A stretch of DNA of 64,000 nucleotides from Pararhodobacter zhoushanensis (GTDB taxonomy: Bacteria; Pseudomonadota; Alphaproteobacteria; Rhodobacterales; Rhodobacteraceae). The DNA lies in the NCBI RefSeq assembly GCF_003990445.1, contig NZ_REEZ01000014.1, positions 48,246 through 112,245 of the forward strand, read 5' to 3'. The translations under genes were made by a program, and so were the position numbers. The notes beneath the pieces are model-generated. The model made no database searches. It worked only from the letters and a program-made list of their open reading frames with translations, and was not told where the DNA came from. Each line of letters begins with the position of its first letter. Position 1 is the stretch's first letter. Below, in pieces: positions 15,779-24,053 of this stretch.

Positions 15779-17609
15779 AAGCGGCGCGCCCCCGTCCTGC
15801 GTAACCCCAGACATCGACCACATCGGCGTCGAACAGGTTCGACACCCGCCCGACCAGTGTCACGCGCGTGCTCAGGTCATACTGCGCAGCGACATCGACG
15901 GTGGTGTAGGCGGGCAGCTCGACCGTGGCATTCGCGCCCCAGAACTGCGTGTCCCAGTTGCCGCGCACATGGCGCAGGTCGGCGCTCAGCCTGCCGCGCC
16001 CCTGCGCAAAGCCCCAGGTCGCCCCGAGGGCCAGTTCGTGCTGCGGGCGGCGGATCTCGACGCTGCCATCGGGGTTTTCGGCCTGAAGATAGGTGTAGGC
16101 CGCGCGCAGCGACAGCGTGTCCGACACCTGCGTGCGTGCGCTGATCTCTGCCCCGTGGCGCAGGCTGTCGCCGGTCTGGTTGATGTAGGTAAAGCTGCCC
16201 GGTCCCGTCGAGACGGCGGTGATCTCGTCGGTCAGAGCCTCGCGGAACACCGTCACATCCAGTGTGCCGCTGTCGCCCAAGGGCATCTCCAGCCCCAGAT
16301 CGATCGACCGGTTGCGTTCGGGCGCAAGGTTGGGATTGCCGACATAGCCAAAGGCATTGGCGTAAAGCTCGAAATAGCTGGGGTTCACCACCCCGGTGCC
16401 CGCCGAGCCATGCAACCGCCAGCCGCCGCCGAAATCATAGGCTGCCGCCAGCGTCCATGTTCTGGCATTCGCAAACACGCTGTTGTCGTCATAGCGTGCC
16501 CCGGCCTGCACCGACCAGCCGCCGATCTCGCCGCGATATTCCAGCGCGTAGGAGGTGCTGGTGCGGTCATAGAGCGGGTTCGAGCTGCTCGAATCGCGCT
16601 CCCATTCGACCATCGCGTTGAGCAGATGCGCCGAGGTTTCGACCGGCGCGCCGTCCAGCCCGAAGCTCAGCCGGTAATGCGTAGCATCGCTGCGCGTATC
16701 CGTGGGGGCTGCGCCGTTGTTGGCCTGACTGTTCTGCGTCGTGGCCAGCGACACCCGGTGCGTCAGCCGACCGCCGAGCGAGGTATAGGTCAACCCCAGA
16801 CCCGCCGTCATTTCGTCGCGGTCGCTGTACTGGGTGGGATCGTCGACGACATAGCCGTCGGCATCGGTCGCCGCCCAATTGGTTGAGTCAAAGTCATAAT
16901 GCTCGCGCGAGCGGCGCAAGGTGACATCCAGCACCAGCGTGTCGCTCAGCGCGTAGTCGGCTGACAGGATCGCCGTCGAGCGGCGGATGCCGTCCCGTTC
17001 GCCGCCATCGCCGGAATTATCGTAGCCCTGATCGTCGAGATGCGACAACGCCAGCGAAACGCCGCCCCGCGTGCCGCGCCAGCCAAAGAACCCGCTTGCC
17101 CGATGCGCCGCGCCGGTCTCGATCTGGATGTCACGGGTCAGGCCGGGTGTGGCACGGCGGGTGACGATGTTGATCACCCCCGCCGAAGCATTCGAGCCAT
17201 AGACCACCGATTGCGGGCCGCGCAGCACCTCGATGCGCTCGATCATCGCGGTTTCCAGACCGCTGAGGATGTATTCCCCGTCGCCGCCTGCCGCCTCGAT
17301 CCCGTCGATCAGGATCAGCGTGTGATTGGCCTCGCCGCCACGGATGCGCACTTGGGTAAAGCTGTCACCCGAGCCGTTGACCGCCACCCCGGGCAACGCG
17401 CGCAGGGCTTCTTGCACGGTGGTCAGGCCGCGCTCTTCGATCTCGTCGCCGGTAACGACGGTGACGGCGCGGCCAAGATTGGCCTGCTCGATGGGCGTCA
17501 GGCCGCCGCTGAGGATCAGCGTGCCAAGATCGTAATACTCTTGCGCCACGGCAGGCTGGGTGGAGAGGCCAAGGGCCAACAGGGAAACGGAAGACAGAAT
17601 TCGGCGCAT
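15753..17609 (-). CDS. btuB: TonB-dependent outer-membrane receptor, BtuB-like
   Basis: The start at 17609 gives 618 residues with signal peptide MRRILSSVSLLALGLSTQPA then VAQ. A TonB-box-like segment follows (YYDLGTLILSGG). A plug domain spans about residues 35-150 (VVTGDEIEERGLTTVQEALR, LILIDGIEA, IEVLRGPQSVVYGSNASAGV). The barrel fills the rest and ends in an aromatic Phe (YVGLQARF), as needed for BAM insertion. Size fits BtuB (about 600 residues). A cobalamin riboswitch in its leader makes cobalamin the likely ligand. Confidence 0.92.
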   Translation of the reverse strand: MRRILSSVSLLALGLSTQPAVAQEYYDLGTLILSGGLTPIEQANLGRAVTVVTGDEIEERGLTTVQEALRALPGVAVNGSGDSFTQVRIRGGEANHTLILIDGIEAAGGDGEYILSGLETAMIERIEVLRGPQSVVYGSNASAGVINIVTRRATPGLTRDIQIETGAAHRASGFFGWRGTRGGVSLALSHLDDQGYDNSGDGGERDGIRRSTAILSADYALSDTLVLDVTLRRSREHYDFDSTNWAATDADGYVVDDPTQYSDRDEMTAGLGLTYTSLGGRLTHRVSLATTQNSQANNGAAPTDTRSDATHYRLSFGLDGAPVETSAHLLNAMVEWERDSSSSNPLYDRTSTSYALEYRGEIGGWSVQAGARYDDNSVFANARTWTLAAAYDFGGGWRLHGSAGTGVVNPSYFELYANAFGYVGNPNLAPERNRSIDLGLEMPLGDSGTLDVTVFREALTDEITAVSTGPGSFTYINQTGDSLRHGAEISARTQVSDTLSLRAAYTYLQAENPDGSVEIRRPQHELALGATWGFAQGRGRLSADLRHVRGNWDTQFWGANATVELPAYTTVDVAAQYDLSTRVTLVGRVSNLFDADVVDVWGYAGRGRAAYVGLQARF

Positions 17610-17752
17610 GATACCCCCGAACGGATGCGCAGGCGCCATGCAAGGGCGCCGTCAGGACAACAATGTGCGGGGTTTACAAGACCGCCGCGGGTGAACGTCA
17701 CCGCGACGGCATAGCCGTTGCCCTGGCGCCCTCCGCGCCCGGAACAGGGTGT

Positions 17753-17960
17753 GTACCGGCAGGTCTCCTGACTCACGGGTCAACGCTTGGTCGGGCCTTC
17801 CCGGAGCGTCGCGCTCCAGTGGCATATCCGACCGCACTCACCGCTCACAGTTGCGGGGGCAGCCCCGGAATCGCCCCCTTGTTGGCGGCTCACCGGGTTC
17901 CCTTCTTGCGTCCCGCACACAGCTGCGCGGGAACCGGAACACCTTTTGGGTAGCACCCGT
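17753..17960 (-). promoter_or_regulatory. Cobalamin riboswitch upstream of btuB
   Basis: Read on the minus strand, the leader contains the conserved elements of the cobalamin aptamer. They are an initial GGTGC, then GGGAACCCGGTGAG, the core GGGGCTGCCCCCGCAACTGT, and the closing GAGTCAGGAGACCTGCCGG close to 17756-17775. The order and spacing match the class. About 145 nt remain between the aptamer and the btuB start for an expression platform; a GC-rich hairpin there could hide the ribosome-binding site. It should switch off the nine downstream genes when adenosyl- or other cobalamins are plentiful. Confidence 0.93.
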
Positions 17961-18144
17961 CGCGGCGCGGGGTCAAGGGCAGTTCGGGCCCTGCGACACT
18001 CTCGCTCGGGCCACCGGGCAGATGCTTTTCCGCCTGCCCGAAAAAAAAGTTTACGCGCGCTGCATCCAAACCGGCCCCGGCGCGAGTCTTGGAAGTACAG
18101 CACCGTGGATCGTCCATGGTGCAGGCAACCCAAGGAGCCACCCG

Positions 18145-18942
18145 ATGACCAAGCTGACCACTGCGCTGGCCGCAACCGCCCTCGCCACGACTGCCTCGAT
18201 TGCCTCGGCCCAATCGGGCATGACCGCCGTTGCCCTGTCGGGCGACAACATGCTGCACATGATCGATGTCAGCACCGCCACCGTGACCGCCTCGATGCCG
18301 GTTGAGGGCGTCGACCGCCTGCTGGGCATCGACCTGCGCCCGGCCACCGGCCAGCTGATCGGCGTGACCGCTGATTTCGACGTTGTCGAGATCGACCCCG
18401 CCACCGGCGCGGCAACGGTGATTTCCACCATGAACACCCCGCTGCCGATCGAAGACGGCGCGGCTGTCATCGTTGACTTCAACCCGATGGCCGACAAGCT
18501 GCGCTTCATGTCGGGCGTCACCAACCATCGCGTTGACGTTGACACTGGTGCAGTAACCGTTGACGGCAGCCTCGCCTATGTCGAGGCCGACATGCACGCG
18601 GGCGAAGCCCCGGCGATTGTTGCGGCTGCCTATATCAACTCGTATGGCCGCCCGGAATCGACCGCGATGTATGACATCGACGCCACCATTGTCGCGCTGA
18701 TCCGTCAGGTCTCGCCCAACGATGGCACGCTGGCCGCTGTCGGTCGTCTGGGCATCGACGGCACCGACGCCTATGCCTTTGACATCGCTACCGACGCCGA
18801 AGGCACCAACACCGGCTGGCTGGTTGCGGGCTCGATGCTCTACACCGTGTCGCTGGAAACCGGCGCTGTGGTGGACAACTGGGCGCTGACCGGCGCTGAC
18901 GGCGTGACCGTGCGCGACATCACCTTCATGACCGCGATGTAA
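18145..18942 (+). CDS. DUF4394-type secreted protein
   Basis: The ATG at 18145 follows AAGGAG. The 265-residue product begins with a signal peptide (MTKLTTALAATALATTASIA then SAQ). The remainder is acidic, with repeating beta motifs (GVDRLLGIDLRPATGQLIGV, DVVEIDPATGAATVI, VVDFNPMADKLRFMS, TNHRVDVDTGAV). These match DUF4394 proteins, which fold like a beta-propeller. It is probably periplasmic or extracellular. It precedes an ECF sigma factor and anti-sigma factor and may be a target or sensor partner of them; no biochemical role is known to me. Confidence 0.75.
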   Translation: MTKLTTALAATALATTASIASAQSGMTAVALSGDNMLHMIDVSTATVTASMPVEGVDRLLGIDLRPATGQLIGVTADFDVVEIDPATGAATVISTMNTPLPIEDGAAVIVDFNPMADKLRFMSGVTNHRVDVDTGAVTVDGSLAYVEADMHAGEAPAIVAAAYINSYGRPESTAMYDIDATIVALIRQVSPNDGTLAAVGRLGIDGTDAYAFDIATDAEGTNTGWLVAGSMLYTVSLETGAVVDNWALTGADGVTVRDITFMTAM

Positions 18943-19082
18943 GCGGTTCCCGGCCCGGAGGCGTGAGGATGACGGTGGCCCGAAGCTGCGAGACCAGCCA
19001 GCATTTGACAGCCTCCGGGCCAATCACTTACCTTGCCAGTGCAGACGCCGATGTGCCCTGCCGCAAGGGGACGTGCGACACT

Positions 19083-19613
19083 GTGACAGACCATGCCAGC
19101 TTGCTTCAGGCCTGTGCCTCGGGCGACCGATCCGCGCTGAAAACCCTGCTCGATGCCGAAGGCGGGCGCATGCTGGGCGTTGCCCGGCGCATGCTGCGCC
19201 GGCAGGATCTGGCTGAGGATGCGACGCAGGAAAGCTTTGTGCTGATCTGGCGGCGCGCGGGCCAGTACGATCCGCAGCGTGGCTCGGCAAGGGCCTGGAT
19301 TTACACGATTTTGCGCAACCGCTGCCTGACTTTGCTACGCAACGCGGGCCGCGAGGAGCTGCTGGACCCGGCCGCGCTTGAGACCGCCTCGGACAGCGCG
19401 ACGCTGGAAACCGCCTATCACCGGCTGGATCTGACCAACGATCTGCGCCAATGCCTTGAAACGCTTGAGCCCGATAAAAGAATGGCAATCCTGTCCTCAT
19501 ATGTGCTGGGCTACAGCCACGGCGAAATCGCCGGACGGATGGGGGCACCGCTGGGGTCAGTCAAAGCCTGGGTCCGGCGCGGGTTGCTGAAACTGCGGGA
19601 GTGCCTGTCATGA
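19083..19613 (+). CDS. ECF-type RNA polymerase sigma factor
   Basis: The GTG at 19083 gives a 176-residue protein starting at the usual point for the family (MTDHASLLQACASGDRSALK). An upstream ATG at 18963 would add 40 non-family residues. Region 2 is visible (MLRRQDLAEDATQESFVLIW, about residues 34-53, then ARAWIYTILRNRCL). Region 4 follows (LSSYVLGYSHGEIAGRMGAP, SVKAWVRRGLLKLRECL). ECF factors redirect RNA polymerase to stress or envelope genes. The stop overlaps the anti-sigma gene as ATGA, a standard arrangement that ties their stoichiometry. Confidence 0.87.
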   Translation: MTDHASLLQACASGDRSALKTLLDAEGGRMLGVARRMLRRQDLAEDATQESFVLIWRRAGQYDPQRGSARAWIYTILRNRCLTLLRNAGREELLDPAALETASDSATLETAYHRLDLTNDLRQCLETLEPDKRMAILSSYVLGYSHGEIAGRMGAPLGSVKAWVRRGLLKLRECLS

Positions 19614-20323
19614 GCGAGCGCCCTCTCGACGAACGCATCGACGAACTGGTTGTGGGTCTGGCCGATGAGGCCGAGACGGAGGCGCTTGAGGCGCTGTGCG
19701 CGCGCGATCCCGCCGTGGCGGCGCGGGTCGAGCGTGCCCGGCTGCGCTATGGCGCGCTCGATGATACCGCCGACACGCTGGAGATCCCGGCGACGCTGTG
19801 GACCCGCATCGCGGGGGCGTTGGACGCGCCGGTCGAGACGGCTGCGCGCGTGCGCGAAAATGTCGTCGATCTGTCCACCGTCCGCCGTCAGGCGACGCGC
19901 TGGCGGGCGACGGCCCTGAGCGGCGTCGCCGCAGCACTGCTGCTGGCGGTGATGCTGGGCTGGGTGCTGATGGCCACGCCGCAACCCTCGGTCATCGCCG
20001 TGCTGCTCGACGCGGGCGGCGCACCCGTGGCGCTGGTTGAGGGCAGTGTCGACAACACCACGCGGGTCACACTGCTGGAACGCGCGCAGGTGCCCGATGA
20101 CCGGGTGATGCAGGTCTGGACCAAGCCCGACGATGACGGCCCGCCGGTCTCGCTGGGTCTTCTTGCCGAAGGCAACTCGCGCACGCTGTCGCTGCCCGGC
20201 TTCCCGCCGCCGCATGCCAACCAGCTTTACGAGATCACCTACGAGCCGCTGGGCGGCTCGCCGACCAACCTGCCGACGGGGCCGATCCACGGCGTCGGAC
20301 AGGCGCAGGCGCCGGTGTACTGA
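19610..20323 (+). CDS. Membrane anti-sigma factor (RskA-like)
   Basis: This 237-residue protein has an N-terminal cytoplasmic part rich in acidic and Arg residues (ERPLDERIDELVVGLADEAE). One membrane helix lies at about residues 103-123 (ALSGVAAALLLAVMLGWVLM). The periplasmic C-terminal domain contains the RskA pattern RVMQVWTKPDDDGPPVSLGL and LSLPGFPPPHANQLYEITYE. It should hold the ECF factor inactive at the membrane. No zinc-binding HxxxCxxC motif is seen, so release would not follow the ChrR/ZAS mechanism. The start overlaps the sigma gene stop. Confidence 0.83.
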   Translation: MSERPLDERIDELVVGLADEAETEALEALCARDPAVAARVERARLRYGALDDTADTLEIPATLWTRIAGALDAPVETAARVRENVVDLSTVRRQATRWRATALSGVAAALLLAVMLGWVLMATPQPSVIAVLLDAGGAPVALVEGSVDNTTRVTLLERAQVPDDRVMQVWTKPDDDGPPVSLGLLAEGNSRTLSLPGFPPPHANQLYEITYEPLGGSPTNLPTGPIHGVGQAQAPVY

Positions 20324-20474
20324 CAGCAGGCTTCTGTGCAGCTGTCGGGGGGCAGGCTGAGTTCGCTGTGAGGCCCAAAGATTGCGGCGGGCGCTCTGAT
20401 CCGGTTGGCGGCGGTGGCGTGTCTTGCGTTGCAGCGCAGCGATGTGGCATGTGCACGGCGCACGGGAGAGGCCG

Positions 20475-21062
20475 ATGAACCACCAAACTGCTCCGGACCT
20501 GCCAAGCTTCGACGCCGGGCTGCGCTTTGTCGCGCTGGATGTCGAGACCGCGTGCAGCGACGCGGCCAGCATTTGTCAGATCGGTATTGCCTGCGTCGGG
20601 ATGGATAATTCCATTCGCACCTGGACCACCTATGTGAACCCTCAGGTCGCCTTTTCGCCGTTCAATACCCAGCTTCACGGCATCGGGCCTGCGCATGTGC
20701 GGCATGCGCCCGGATTCGCCGAGACGGTGGCGCTGCTGGAGCCTTTGCTTGCAGGCCAGCCGGTCATCCAGCACAGCAGTTTCGACCGCCGCGCGATCCA
20801 TGGTGCCTGCGCCGCTATTGGTCGCGCAGTGCCGCCGTGGCAATGGGGCGACAGCGTGCGCATCGCGCGGGTGGGCTGGCCCGAGTTCAAGGGCAATGGC
20901 GGGCACGGGCTGGCGCATCTCAAGCAGCGTCTGGGCCTCAGCTTTCGCCACCACGACGCGGGCGAAGATGCGCGGGCGGCGGCAGAAGTCGTGCTGTTGG
21001 CAGAAGAGCGTACGGGTCTGGGGTTCGACGCGCTGTTGGGCTGGGTGCGCACGGCGCGCTGA
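20475..21062 (+). CDS. DEDDh 3'-5' exonuclease (DnaQ-like)
   Basis: The ATG at 20475 follows GAGAGG and gives 195 residues. The exonuclease motifs are present: Exo I with paired acids (FVALDVETACSDA), Exo II (HSSFDRRAI), and Exo III with the catalytic His and Asp (HHDAGEDARAAAEVVL). Proteins of this size and type are stand-alone homologues of the polymerase III epsilon proofreading domain. They are found alone in many bacteria, with roles in DNA or RNA trimming. There is no clamp-binding tail or BRCT domain. It is not linked to its neighbours. Confidence 0.82.
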   Translation: MNHQTAPDLPSFDAGLRFVALDVETACSDAASICQIGIACVGMDNSIRTWTTYVNPQVAFSPFNTQLHGIGPAHVRHAPGFAETVALLEPLLAGQPVIQHSSFDRRAIHGACAAIGRAVPPWQWGDSVRIARVGWPEFKGNGGHGLAHLKQRLGLSFRHHDAGEDARAAAEVVLLAEERTGLGFDALLGWVRTAR

Positions 21063-21212
21063 GCGCATCATCTCGGCGATCCGCCGCTCGATAGGCACCC
21101 GTCTGCCGAGCGGCCCGCCAAAGTGCCGTACCGGGATTGCCCCGAGCGGTCAAATCCGCTTTCTTGCCGACACCAGACTGGCCCTTCGCCGGTCAGCTGA
21201 GCAGGAGTCGTT

Positions 21213-22178
21213 ATGCAGTATCGTCCTCTTGGGGCCTCGGGCCTTTCCGTCGCGCCGGTGGTTCTGGGCGGCAACGTGTTCGGCTGGTCGGCGGACGAGA
21301 GCGCCAGTTTCGCCGTGCTCGACGCCGCGGCCGATGCCGGGTTGAACGCCATCGACACGGCGGATGTCTATTCGCGCTGGGTGCCCGGCCATGCGGGGGG
21401 CGAAAGCGAGACGATGATCGGCCGCTGGCTCAAGGCGCGGCCCGGTGCGCGAGAAAAGATCGTGCTGATCACCAAGGTCGGCATGGATATGGGCACCGAT
21501 CCGGCGGGCAAGCCTGCGGTGGGTCTGTCGGCGCGCTGGATCGAGCAGGGGGTCGAGGGCAGCCTGCGCCGTCTGGGTGTGGACACCATCGACCACTATT
21601 TCTCGCACCGGCCTGATGATGCCACCCCGCATGAGGAAACGCTGGCTGCCTATGACCGGCTGATCAAGGCGGGCAAGATCCGCTCGATCGGGGCATCGAA
21701 TTTTTCGGCCGACCAGCTGGACGCCGCGCTCACGGTGGCCGACCGTGAAGGCCTGCCGCGCTACAGTTCGATCCAGCCCGAGTACAACCTCTATGACCGC
21801 TCGAAGCTGGAAGGGCGTCTCCTGACCCTGTGCCGGGCGCAGGGGCTGGGGGTGATCCCGTTCTATGGCTTGGCTTCGGGGTTCCTGTCAGGCCTCTATC
21901 GCACGCCGGCAGCGGCAGAAGGCAAGACGCGCAAGGGGCGGCTGGAAAGCTACATGACCCCGCGCGGGTTTCGTATTCTCGACGCGCTGGACGCGGTCGC
22001 CTCGCAACATGGCGCGAACCCGGCGCAAGTGGCCCTCGCCTGGGTCGCTGCGCAACCGGGCCTGACTGCGCCGATCGCTTCCGCTACGTCGGTGGAGCAG
22101 CTTAAGGATCTGGTAGCGGCTGCAACCCTGACGCTGACGCCCGAGGATCTGAAAATGCTTAACGCGGCCTCGTCATAA
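21213..22178 (+). CDS. Aldo/keto reductase
   Basis: This 321-residue protein is a full-length TIM-barrel aldo/keto reductase. The catalytic tetrad can be placed: Asp and Tyr in AIDTADVYSRW (about residues 48-58), Lys in VLITKVG, and His in DHYFSHRPDD. The NADPH-binding end is represented by PIASATSVEQLKDLV. A Rossmann fold is absent, as expected. Substrate cannot be read from sequence. It is preceded by GCAGGAG near the start and stands alone on the plus strand. Confidence 0.88.
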   Translation: MQYRPLGASGLSVAPVVLGGNVFGWSADESASFAVLDAAADAGLNAIDTADVYSRWVPGHAGGESETMIGRWLKARPGAREKIVLITKVGMDMGTDPAGKPAVGLSARWIEQGVEGSLRRLGVDTIDHYFSHRPDDATPHEETLAAYDRLIKAGKIRSIGASNFSADQLDAALTVADREGLPRYSSIQPEYNLYDRSKLEGRLLTLCRAQGLGVIPFYGLASGFLSGLYRTPAAAEGKTRKGRLESYMTPRGFRILDALDAVASQHGANPAQVALAWVAAQPGLTAPIASATSVEQLKDLVAAATLTLTPEDLKMLNAASS

Positions 22179-22180
22179 GG

Positions 22181-22261
22181 GTGTCGCAGCGCGCCCTTGA
22201 TCTGGAGGCTCACACGCTCTTTGCGCTGGGCCTGTGGGTCACGGCGCTGCTGCTGGACTGA
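22181..22261 (+). CDS. Possible 26-residue hydrophobic peptide ORF
   Basis: A GTG two bases after the aldo/keto reductase stop opens 27 codons ending in TGA. The product starts VSQRALDLEAH and has a hydrophobic second half (TLFALGLWVTALLLD) long enough for a membrane span. Codon choice looks coding (third-position G/C). It may be a small coupled membrane peptide, a relic of a lost membrane protein, or chance. No homology can be claimed. Confidence 0.2.
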   Translation: MSQRALDLEAHTLFALGLWVTALLLD

Positions 22262-22267
22262 GCGGGC

Positions 22268-22741
22268 TCAGCGCTTGGACACGGCGGCGAAATCCGCCAG
22301 CCAATCCGCCCAGCGGTCCATGCCGATCATCACCGAGGCCATGATTTCGGCCCCGTCGCCGTGGCGGTCAAAGCCGTGGTGGGTCAGGGTGAGGGTCGCG
22401 CCGTCCTCATCTGCTACGATGCGCAGGTCGATCAGGCTGGCGCGGGCCGGGTCCGGTTCAGGCACCCAAGGGCTGACGCGGGCGTCCATCTGCCAGCTGA
22501 GGGACAGGTGTGAGGGACGCTCCGCCCGCAATACTTCGCCCCACAGCAGGGTCTCGCCCGCTCGCGTGACTTCGCCCCAGTTCCCCGCCTCCAGGTCGAC
22601 GAACACCCGGTCGAGCGCCGCTTCGCCGCAAAAGCAATGCTCGCGCGGCCACCATTGGGCAAAGCCGGTGGTGAACAGGTCAAACGCGGCCTCGGGTGAG
22701 AGGGGAACGTGGACCGAGCGGGTGATGCTGCTTGCCGTCAT
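22268..22741 (-). CDS. SRPBCC/AHSA1-like protein
   Basis: The start at 22741 gives 157 residues beginning MTASSITRSVHVPLSPEAAF, the usual first strand and helix of the Bet v1/SRPBCC fold. Further family pattern is AFDLFTTGFAQWWPREHCF, then FVDLEAGNWGEVTRAGE and VADEDGATLTLTHHGF. Such proteins hold a deep ligand cavity and have varied roles. Its ATG overlaps the final TGA of an epimerase relic (ATGA), so it was once translated directly after an epimerase in the catabolic operon. The true ligand is unknown. Confidence 0.75.
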   Translation of the reverse strand: MTASSITRSVHVPLSPEAAFDLFTTGFAQWWPREHCFCGEAALDRVFVDLEAGNWGEVTRAGETLLWGEVLRAERPSHLSLSWQMDARVSPWVPEPDPARASLIDLRIVADEDGATLTLTHHGFDRHGDGAEIMASVMIGMDRWADWLADFAAVSKR

Positions 22742-22985
22742 AGCGTGTCTCTTTTCGTCTGGGGCCACCAATGGCGCAAGGTGTCGTCAAGTCTGTGCCG
22801 CGCCGTGAAGCCAACCTCGCGCTGTGCTGCGCTCTGGTCGCTGCGGGCAGGGCGCGGATGTCCGGGGCCGGGGGGCGGGTGTCGAACAGGGTGCAGGGCT
22901 GCCCGCGCGCCGACAACAGCCGCGCCGTCTGGCTGCCGATCAGCCCGGCGCCGTTGATCAGGACGGGGCCGGTCGCGGCGCTCAA
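22738..22985 (-). pseudogene. NAD-dependent epimerase/dehydratase relic with internal deletion
   Basis: The 5' end is intact: a TTG start overlaps the SDR stop (TTGA) and encodes a Rossmann start (VLINGAGLIGSQTARLLSAR), running to about residue 47 (PPAPDIRALPA). In another frame the 3' end encodes QREVGFTARHRLDDTLRHWW and ends at a TGA that overlaps the next gene's ATG. This resembles the C-terminus of the same enzyme family. The roughly 240 central residues are missing, and the 248-nt remnant is not a multiple of three. It is a dead gene whose two coupling junctions survive. Confidence 0.72.
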
Positions 22986-23710
22986 ATGCCCAGCCCGCCC
23001 AGAGACTTGCCGCCGTCAACGAACAGCGTCTGCCCGGTGACGAACCGCGCGGCGTCGCTGGCCAGCCAGACGATGGAAGCGGCGATCTCGGACGGATCGG
23101 CGGCGCGTCCGGCGGGTTCCAGTTTGCTCCAGGCGGTGAACATCTCGTCGGGGGCCGAGCGGGTCATCGGCGTGTCGGTAAAGCCGGGCGCGACCGAGTT
23201 CACGGTGATCCCGGTGCCGCGCGTTTCCATCGCCATGGCGCGGGTCAGCCCGACCACGGCAGCTTTTGAGGCGACGTAATGCGCGAACCGCGTGCCGCCC
23301 AGAGCGCCGCGAGAGGAGACGGTCACCACCCGACCCGAGCCGGACATGCGCGCGATGCCCTCTTGGGCAATGATGAAGGTGCCGATCAGGTTGACCTCCA
23401 TCATGGTGCGGAAATCGTCTTCGGTCAGATCGGCCAGCGCGCGATCCCAGTACACACCCGCCGCCGTGACCACCACATCCACACGCCCCTCGGCCTCCAT
23501 CGCCGCGCAGACGCTGGCGCGGTCGCAGACATCGCCAGCATGGCCGGTCACATCCAGTCCCTGTTCGCGTAACCGCGCAACCGAGGCGTCAAGCTGGGCC
23601 GCATTGCGGTCCATCAGAACGACGCGGCAGCCGTCAACGGCCAGAGCGCGCGCGCTGGCAAGGCCGATGCCCTGGCCCGCGCCCGTCACGAAAGCGGTGC
23701 GTTTGGTCAT
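22982..23710 (-). CDS. Short-chain dehydrogenase/reductase
   Basis: The start at 23710 gives 242 residues beginning MTKRTAFVTGAGQGIGLASA, which holds the TGxxxGxG cofactor loop. Later landmarks are VTAAG, the Ser of VVTVSSRGA, and YxxxK in HYVASKAAVVGL. A C-terminal SDR ending follows (ITGQTL-like VTGQTLFVDGGKSL). The acidic residue after beta-2 (VVLMDRNAAQ) favours NAD(H). Coupled to the epimerase relic and near a dimeric-barrel protein, GntR regulator and FAA hydrolase, it likely oxidises a hydroxy acid or sugar acid. The exact substrate is not evident. Confidence 0.86.
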   Translation of the reverse strand: MTKRTAFVTGAGQGIGLASARALAVDGCRVVLMDRNAAQLDASVARLREQGLDVTGHAGDVCDRASVCAAMEAEGRVDVVVTAAGVYWDRALADLTEDDFRTMMEVNLIGTFIIAQEGIARMSGSGRVVTVSSRGALGGTRFAHYVASKAAVVGLTRAMAMETRGTGITVNSVAPGFTDTPMTRSAPDEMFTAWSKLEPAGRAADPSEIAASIVWLASDAARFVTGQTLFVDGGKSLGGLGI

Positions 23711-23732
23711 GGGGATTGCTCCGTTGTCGGGG

Positions 23733-24053
23733 TCAGTCGAGGGTTTCGGACACCACGTGGATGGTCTTGCCTTGGAAATCGGCCATCCCGGCCATGATCT
23801 GCGACCGCACGGCGGCGCGGGCAGGGCTGGCCAGTGCGACGTCCATCGCCGCCATGCTCTCGAAGCGCAGGTCAAACTGCATGTAGATCGCCGGCGAGCC
23901 TTCGTCCACCGTGGCGGTCTTGCGCAGCGTCACGTCCACAAGGCCGGGATACTGGCGGATCGCCTCCATCACCGCGCCGCGCATGCAGGCGTCAAATGCG
24001 GTTTCCTTGTCCGGCGCAACGGTGCCGATCAGCAGGGCAGAGCGGATGATCAT
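23733..24053 (-). CDS. Small dimeric alpha/beta-barrel-like protein
   Basis: This 106-residue protein has the beta-alpha-beta-beta-alpha-beta order of ferredoxin-like dimeric barrels (EthD/Dabb type). Examples are SALLIGTVAPDKETAFDACM and LVDVTLRKTATVDEGSPAIY, with YMQFDLRFESMAAMDVALAS. No metal or haem ligand pattern is certain. Its start overlaps the GntR gene stop by 4 bp, and the SDR follows, so it is in the regulator's operon. Members include sugar mutarotases and small monooxygenases; a mutarotase-like role would suit a sugar-acid locus but is only a guess. Confidence 0.6.
   Translation of the reverse strand: MIIRSALLIGTVAPDKETAFDACMRGAVMEAIRQYPGLVDVTLRKTATVDEGSPAIYMQFDLRFESMAAMDVALASPARAAVRSQIMAGMADFQGKTIHVVSETLD

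Noticed and set aside
17749-18144. Upstream extension of the DUF4394 gene
   Set aside because: It would run through the cobalamin riboswitch on the opposite strand; the signal peptide and AAGGAG support the start at 18145.
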